Below are positions 59,456-64,000 of a DNA stretch of 64,000 nt, in pieces; positions within the stretch are counted from its first letter, which is position 1; each line of letters opens with the position of its first letter. A model generated the notes under the pieces. The model did not search any database. It saw nothing but the letters and a program-made list of their open reading frames with translations, and was not told where the DNA came from. Location of the stretch: positions 62,001 to 126,000 of the forward strand of contig JAAEST010000045.1 in NCBI GenBank assembly GCA_024229115.1. The letters run 5' to 3'. The translations under genes were made by a program, and so were the position numbers. This DNA comes from Oligoflexia bacterium (GTDB taxonomy: Bacteria; Bdellovibrionota; Bacteriovoracia; Bacteriovoracales; Bacteriovoracaceae).

Positions 59456-60507
59456 AAGAGAAATACATTGATGATTTAGATTTCATAAGAAATTTGAAAT
59501 TCTGTCATCCAGAGGGCGGTGTCTTTGACTATTTTGTCAATGGAGTTGAACCCAACGCGATTTATCCTGAAATATCAGGTTACTATCTCACATTGATCTC
59601 ATATTTAAAAATGCTAGGTCTTAACTTAGAGGAAGAGATAATAACTCATTGTGAAAGGACAATTTCCTTTCTTGAAAAACATATTTCTGAAGATGGACTA
59701 CCTTCAAAAGTTTTTCTTAATAACACCTCAAGTAAAAAATATTATTTCTTTGATGTTTCGATGGTTGGATTAGGCCTCGTTAATTACTACCAAGTTTTTA
59801 ACAATAGAAAAGCCCTTGATTTGGCCTTGGAGATTGAAAATATAGTCCATAATAAGTTTTTTGATGAAAGAGGTAACTTTAAACCTCACTTAAACTGCGA
59901 TGATAAAGTCAGTACATGGTCACAAGTATTTGGACCTTATCATCTTAAATGTAGCATTTTCCTGCATAAAGTTTCTCAGTACTCTTCAAGATGTTGGAAT
60001 CAAACGATTGAAAGACAATTAGATTATATCTTAGAAAAGAATGTCATTAATAATATTGTTTATAATCAGCCAGAAGTACTTGGATATCATTCTCACCCAA
60101 TGTGTTATTTTCTCGAAGGTCTCCTTTATTTCAATCTGAAAACGAACCTTATTTGTAAAGATAGATTCAAGAGCATTATGAATAGGTTCTTTAAATTGGA
60201 ACAACCTTTGAGGTATAGATCTAATACAGGTGAAAATAAAACTATTCGTAATGATGTAGTCGCTCAAGTTCTCCGATTACATAATATATGTGATTCATAT
60301 CCAGAGATTGAGACATTCAATTCAGAGACTTTCAATACAATGAATAAAATAATTGAAGAGGCAAGAATTGGTGGTCAAGGATACTCCTTTGGGCAATTTT
60401 CTTGCGGAGAAATTAGCCAGGATATAAATTCTTGGGTTAGTTTTATGGCCTTACAAAATAAACATTCGGACAGCAATGCTGACTTAGCAATAGAGTTTAT
60501 CGTATGA
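59440..60507 (+). CDS. Probable alpha/alpha-toroid protein, unknown function
   Basis: 355 aa starting at TTG 59440 with AGGA 8 bp upstream. It is built from repeated helical pairs with conserved aromatic turns: PEGGVFDYFVNGVEPNAIYP, EISGYYLTLISYLKMLG, SEDGLPSKVF and VSMVGLGLVNYY. The pattern of G-x-x-x-x-Y/F turns is that of (alpha/alpha)6 barrels found in many glycan hydrolases, lyases and prenyl-type enzymes. No catalytic signature is obvious. Position between a GT2 enzyme and a B12 radical SAM gene, with overlaps of 16 and 4 bp, suggests a part in the sugar pathway. No named family is claimed. Confidence 0.65.
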   Translation: METSIEEKYIDDLDFIRNLKFCHPEGGVFDYFVNGVEPNAIYPEISGYYLTLISYLKMLGLNLEEEIITHCERTISFLEKHISEDGLPSKVFLNNTSSKKYYFFDVSMVGLGLVNYYQVFNNRKALDLALEIENIVHNKFFDERGNFKPHLNCDDKVSTWSQVFGPYHLKCSIFLHKVSQYSSRCWNQTIERQLDYILEKNVINNIVYNQPEVLGYHSHPMCYFLEGLLYFNLKTNLICKDRFKSIMNRFFKLEQPLRYRSNTGENKTIRNDVVAQVLRLHNICDSYPEIETFNSETFNTMNKIIEEARIGGQGYSFGQFSCGEISQDINSWVSFMALQNKHSDSNADLAIEFIV

Positions 60508-61865
60508 ATAAGGTACTAATATGTAATCCGCCATCTAAAGGTGCGGATAAAATTATTAGAGAAGGGCGATGTACACAAAGAAGCTCATTCTGGTCACTTA
60601 ATTACCCGCCCCTCACATTAGCTCAGTTAACTTCTCTTCTAAGAAGAGATTCAGATGTCATTGTAGAGACACATGATTTTGGAGTTGGTGTTGGTTTTGA
60701 ACAGGCCTTTGATAAGATTAATATCACACCCAACTATGCCATTGTGAACATTGGAAGTACTCAATTTGATTCAGATATAGAATTCTGTCGATTACTTAAT
60801 AAAAAATATCAATGTGAAATCATTGTAATTGGAACTCATGTTTCAAGCTTTGCTCAAGAGGTTCTAAACGAATTTCCATTTATTAAATATGTGTGTATTA
60901 ATGAGCCTGAATTCACTATTCTTAAGTTTTTCAAAAAACCTATGGATGATTCAGTTTTTGTGAGCAAAGAAAACACTAATGTAGCTAATAATTTTGACAA
61001 TAGTATTGAAGAACTACCAGCACCAGACTGGTCATCGTTTGAACTAGCGAATTATAAACTTCCATCAACTGGTGAGAAGTTTCTCATGGTGAATCCCACA
61101 AGGGGATGCCCTTGGAAATGCTCTTTTTGTACGGCTCCGTTGTTTTATGGTAATCGACTTCGTACTCGGAGTGTGGATAAAGTGGTCAAAGAAATAAAAG
61201 ACTTAAAAGATAAGTACGGAATAGATAACTTCCTATTATGGAGCGATACTTTTACTGCCAATAAAAAATATGTCAAAGACTTATGTTACGAACTGAAAAA
61301 ACTAAACATTAGATGGGTTTCTAATTCACGTGTTGATACACTTGATTATGAAACAGCAAAGGTGATGAAAGAATCTGGGTGCTGGTTACTAACTTTTGGT
61401 ATTGAAACTCATAATGATAAAACTCTTAGTCGAATCCAGAAAGGCTATAAAGAGGTTGATATTACAAGAGGCGTGAATGCTGCTAAGGATGCTGGGATTT
61501 TAACAGTCGGTCATTATATTCTTGGGCTACCAGGAGAATCTTGTGAAGATATGAGGAGAACTTATCAGAAGTCGAAAGAACTTGGACTGGACTATTCACA
61601 ATTCTATTACGCGACTCCTTTTCCAGGAACAAAACTCTATAGGGAATTGTCGCAATATAATAATCTAACACCTTTTGATAATTATTCTCAAGATCATTGT
61701 TATTACAACGGTATCGTGCCAGTCAGAGATTTAAAGAAATTGAAAGACGAGTTTTCTATTAAGTCTCTCTTTCGTGTTGAGACAGTTAATTTTGTAGGGC
61801 GTTCATTTACGATAAGACAAATACTGAAAACACTTCTTCAGATACGTACACACTTGAGAATTTAG
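60504..61865 (+). CDS. B12-binding-domain radical SAM enzyme
   Basis: 453 aa. The first about 150 residues look like a cobalamin-binding Rossmann domain (VLICNPPSKG; YAIVNIGSTQFDSD; IIVIGTHVSS). The radical SAM core follows with NPTRGCPWKCSFCTAPLFYG, i.e. C-x3-C-x2-C near residues 200-207, then LWSDTFTANK and GIETHNDKTL. The domain order matches class B methyltransferases, HpnJ-like and similar enzymes. It may methylate an unactivated carbon or cyclise a sugar. The gene ends exactly where the convergent SPASM gene ends (no gap), so both are likely co-regulated by collision. It overlaps the previous gene by 4 bp. Confidence 0.9.
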   Translation: MNKVLICNPPSKGADKIIREGRCTQRSSFWSLNYPPLTLAQLTSLLRRDSDVIVETHDFGVGVGFEQAFDKINITPNYAIVNIGSTQFDSDIEFCRLLNKKYQCEIIVIGTHVSSFAQEVLNEFPFIKYVCINEPEFTILKFFKKPMDDSVFVSKENTNVANNFDNSIEELPAPDWSSFELANYKLPSTGEKFLMVNPTRGCPWKCSFCTAPLFYGNRLRTRSVDKVVKEIKDLKDKYGIDNFLLWSDTFTANKKYVKDLCYELKKLNIRWVSNSRVDTLDYETAKVMKESGCWLLTFGIETHNDKTLSRIQKGYKEVDITRGVNAAKDAGILTVGHYILGLPGESCEDMRRTYQKSKELGLDYSQFYYATPFPGTKLYRELSQYNNLTPFDNYSQDHCYYNGIVPVRDLKKLKDEFSIKSLFRVETVNFVGRSFTIRQILKTLLQIRTHLRI

Positions 61866-62786
61866 TTAAGCAATATCTTTTTTGTGATCTCTCCAAAGTG
61901 TACAATCAATACAGAGTGGGAACTTGTCTCGCTCACCATTTAATTGAGCTTGGCGAGCTTTTTTAAATTCCTCAGAACTCCATACATCTTGAATACTATT
62001 GGTTCTAAGATCCCCCATTAAATATTCAGTTTCACTGTCAATGCAGCACAATGGAACGTCGCCATTTGAATGAATGACCATTGTTCCAAAGGGGGCAATG
62101 CATGGAATTTGGTTGATGCTTTCTTCATCACCCCATTTCTTAACGACAACTTTCTTTCCCCAGTTATGGCTATACTGAATAACAATTTCATCATCATCTT
62201 TAAGATACTTCTTCCAATATCTTATGAATTCATCTTTTTCTTCAAAGTTTAATTCTTGCAAGATTATCTGAAGTCTTATTTTTAAAGGATGACCTGACTC
62301 GTTTCTCTGCGAGATGAGATGGTGAGTATTTTCCATAACTTCATTGAAGTTAAGTCTCTTTCTGATTTTCTCAAAAATCTTGGGCTTGAGACTATCGATA
62401 GAAATATATATTTCATCGAGCCCAGAATTTAAAATCTCTTTGCAATGCTTTTGGTTCATGAGGCTGGCATTAGTGGCAATATTAACAATGGGAATGTCGA
62501 TATCTTTGAGGTCCTTAATTCTTTTTGAAATAGTAGGATCTAGAAAGGGTTCCCCGTCTAAGTAAGGCATGACTTTTTTTACAAATTGACAATTTTCTTT
62601 GAGGTCGTTGAGTATTTTTGAGTAAAGCTCATTGGTCATGATTAATTTCTTCTTTTTATCAAAATCAATACCGCACATAATACATCGAGCATTACAACTA
62701 TTTACAGTTTCGATATGAAAGAATTGAGGATATTTTTCTAATTCTGCAAGTGTAGAGTTTAGCCTCTTTTCAATATATTGGCTCAT
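61866..62786 (-). CDS. Radical SAM/SPASM-domain protein
   Basis: 306 aa. The cluster motif C-x3-C-x2-C appears as NSCNARCIMCGID near residue 30. LDGEPFLDP and NIATNASLM are typical of the core, and the C-terminal SPASM region has CIAPFGTMVIHSNGDVPLCC and FPLCIDCTLW for an auxiliary Fe-S cluster. SPASM enzymes modify peptides or, in surface loci, sugars or lipids; the target is not known. It overlaps the glycosyltransferase gene upstream by 4 bp (ATGA), so the two share a message that reads leftward. Confidence 0.9.
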   Translation of the reverse strand: MSQYIEKRLNSTLAELEKYPQFFHIETVNSCNARCIMCGIDFDKKKKLIMTNELYSKILNDLKENCQFVKKVMPYLDGEPFLDPTISKRIKDLKDIDIPIVNIATNASLMNQKHCKEILNSGLDEIYISIDSLKPKIFEKIRKRLNFNEVMENTHHLISQRNESGHPLKIRLQIILQELNFEEKDEFIRYWKKYLKDDDEIVIQYSHNWGKKVVVKKWGDEESINQIPCIAPFGTMVIHSNGDVPLCCIDSETEYLMGDLRTNSIQDVWSSEEFKKARQAQLNGERDKFPLCIDCTLWRDHKKDIA

Positions 62787-63469
62787 TTTATCCTACCTGT
62801 TGCTAGGTTGAAGATGAAATGAATAACTCCTAGGATATTTCTTATTTTAAAAGCATTTGTTTTTCTCTTATTACTAAAATCATCAATAATACCAATCTCT
62901 TCATAAGAGTGACCTTGATTAAGGAGCTTTATGAGGACTTCTGCTTGAAAAGCGTAGCTAGAAGTATTTATTTCTATATTACGTAATAGCTTGCTTTCCA
63001 CTAATACATAATGATTGTAGTAATTTAATTGATGACCAGATAGAAGATTAAGTACTTGGACAAATTTTTTCGAAAGAAGGATCCTATACCATTGTCTTTC
63101 GTTAGTATTCATCTGATAGGGTATAACTATTGAGGAAGTAGAATTAAAAACTTTAGCGAGACTATTTGATGTAATATCATTTTGCCCATGGATCATCATG
63201 TAATAATCAGTCGAACAATTCTTAAAACAGTTATTATAAATAAAACCAATGTTTTTTGGCCTTTTATGATGAACTACCTGAACACACTCATGGGTGTCCG
63301 CTAAGTTTTGAGCTATTTTCCCCGTATCATCAGAACTTCCATCATTGTAAATCACTATTTTGAACTTCCTGAAATACCCTGGAAGAATATTTAACAAATT
63401 TTCTATGGTTGGGGCTATTCCTTCTTCTTCGTTGAGAGCAGGAACAACTATTGTAATACTATTTCTCAT
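62783..63469 (-). CDS. Family 2 glycosyltransferase
   Basis: 228 aa. The GT-A start ITIVVPALNEEEGI is followed by IVIYNDGSSDDTGKIA and KRPKNIGFIYNNCF. The metal motif region is replaced by YYMMIHGQNDIT, lacking an obvious DxD (QND may substitute). The rest lacks C-terminal membrane helices. Such Dpm1-like GT2 enzymes join sugars to polyprenyl phosphate or to a growing glycan. It overlaps both neighbours (4 bp with the SPASM gene, 11 bp with the cytochrome gene). Confidence 0.85.
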   Translation of the reverse strand: MRNSITIVVPALNEEEGIAPTIENLLNILPGYFRKFKIVIYNDGSSDDTGKIAQNLADTHECVQVVHHKRPKNIGFIYNNCFKNCSTDYYMMIHGQNDITSNSLAKVFNSTSSIVIPYQMNTNERQWYRILLSKKFVQVLNLLSGHQLNYYNHYVLVESKLLRNIEINTSSYAFQAEVLIKLLNQGHSYEEIGIIDDFSNKRKTNAFKIRNILGVIHFIFNLATGRIK

Positions 63470-63869
63470 CTTCTTCCTGCATTAATTCTTTACTTTTATT
63501 TTTGAACCATTCAACCAAGAACTTTTTATCAGAATCATTAAATTGTAAATCTAAATGAGGGTATTTAAAATAATAGGGAGGCATCCTATCACTTTCTATG
63601 CTTCTTGCTATCGACCAGTAGATATCAGCTTGTGAGCCCTTTCCTTTAAAGAAGCTATCATTTGTTAAATCTAGCTTCGATTTAGCTTCTTTTTGATGAT
63701 CTTTAATTATATTTTCGATTATTGGAAGTCCTCTATACCATGTTTCAAGATGATAATCGCCATGACATGACAAACAGTTCTTCTCTAAGAGAGGTTTGAC
63801 CCTCTCTAAGTAAACACTGTCGGCCGCAAGACTAAGTGATATGAATGTTAAGCTAACGAGTAACTTCAA
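63459..63869 (-). CDS. Small c-type cytochrome-like exported protein
   Basis: 136 aa starting at TTG 63869, with AGGAT at good spacing. A signal peptide (LLVSLTFISLSLAAD) precedes one heme-binding motif, CLSCH, near residue 32, and the candidate axial Met lies in SDRMPPYYF near residue 94. The motif and R-M-P-P loop match planctomycete-type or heme-bd cytochrome families that sit in surface-associated electron-transfer or DUF-linked proteins. Its partner is unknown. It overlaps the gene to the right by 17 bp and the glycosyltransferase gene to the left by 11 bp. Confidence 0.82.
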   Translation of the reverse strand: MKLLVSLTFISLSLAADSVYLERVKPLLEKNCLSCHGDYHLETWYRGLPIIENIIKDHQKEAKSKLDLTNDSFFKGKGSQADIYWSIARSIESDRMPPYYFKYPHLDLQFNDSDKKFLVEWFKNKSKELMQEEDEK

Positions 63870-64000
63870 AATTAATATCCTGATAAATAACAGAGTTTAA
63901 AATATTATTCGCTAGACTGACTAGGCTTTTATTCTTTTTTAACTTCTTAGACTCAGCAATGATAAATCTTTTTAGATATGCTTCAGTTGAGTTCTCAGAT
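63853..64000 (-). CDS. 3' end of a partial gene
   Basis: The minus-strand frame is open from the right edge to a TAG at 63853-63855 and encodes the last 48 residues of an unidentified protein, ending QDINFEVTR. The segment is helical and basic (AEAYLKRF-like EAYLKRFIIAESKKLKKNKS). It overlaps the start of the cytochrome gene by 17 bp, which suggests an operon continuing from outside the window. Nothing more can be said without the upstream sequence. Confidence 0.6.
   Translation of the reverse strand, partial: SENSTEAYLKRFIIAESKKLKKNKSLVSLANNILNSVIYQDINFEVTR

Noticed and set aside
43513-63869. Calling the whole carbohydrate locus a genomic island
   Set aside because: It looks slightly more AT-rich, but no base composition was computed and there is no integrase, tRNA or flanking repeat to support transfer.
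1-64000. CRISPR arrays, insertion sequences, prophage genes, tRNA or rRNA genes
   Set aside because: No regular direct repeats with spacers, no transposase or integrase and no cloverleaf or rRNA sequence were recognised on reading both strands.

Overview
The window reads as chromosomal DNA of an AT-rich Gram-negative bacterium. Signs of this are many lipobox lipoproteins, outer-membrane barrel proteins, ExbB/ExbD and a large surface-sugar locus. RNase Y in such a cell, an FtsY with an N-terminal membrane anchor, EpmA, and a wealth of family-less secreted Cys-rich proteins point to the Bdellovibrionota, most likely a Bacteriovorax/Halobacteriovorax-like predator. This placement is an inference from gene content; no rRNA or tRNA gene is present to test it. 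Genes are densely packed, often overlap by 1-17 bp, and frequently start with TTG or GTG.

Left part (1-31.8 kb): mostly housekeeping genes mixed with envelope proteins. In order: a partial TPR-like lipoprotein; rimO; a 1556-residue surface lipoprotein with Ig-like and duplicated modules; epmA diverging from the ftsY-zapA-fau-rny cluster; a run of unknown lipoproteins; a secreted phosphodiesterase-like enzyme; a barrel protein; an SDR; a DusC-like tRNA dihydrouridine synthase; a Nudix enzyme; a CNNM/CBS/CorC protein; a 2Fe-2S ferredoxin; leucine dehydrogenase; a fused E1 alpha-beta 2-oxoacid dehydrogenase (branched-chain amino acid catabolism); a short ComEC-like channel protein; and nadC-nadB.

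Middle part (31.8-43.5 kb): an envelope/secretion-oriented block. It holds a 612-residue secreted acidic protein, ExbB and ExbD without TonB, a 17-Cys secreted protein, a further exported protein, a pentapeptide-repeat protein diverging from an Xre-type regulator, a vWA-like secreted protein, mutY, a secreted sphingomyelinase-like enzyme and small exported proteins. Two of the secreted-protein genes lack a Shine-Dalgarno site. Each instead carries a near-perfect sigma-28 (FliA) promoter within 10 bp of its ATG; two weaker matches lie before the giant lipoprotein and the regulator. This suggests a motility or attack-phase-linked surface programme.

Right part (43.5-63.9 kb): a surface-carbohydrate locus. 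It contains an HddA-like sugar kinase, an HddC-like nucleotidyltransferase, three NAD-dependent epimerase/dehydratases, an RfaE2-like cytidylyltransferase, two unrelated split transketolase pairs, a HAD-phosphotransferase fusion, two 2OG-Fe(II)-type oxygenases, a fusion of a sporadic-carbohydrate-cluster domain to a methyltransferase, a DegT aminotransferase, a polytopic GT-C-like protein, two GT2 enzymes, an alpha/alpha-toroid protein, a B12-type radical SAM enzyme and a SPASM radical SAM enzyme. Together they probably make and decorate an unusual, possibly C2-extended sugar. A small c-type cytochrome and a truncated gene close the window. No CRISPR array, insertion sequence, tRNA or rRNA was seen.
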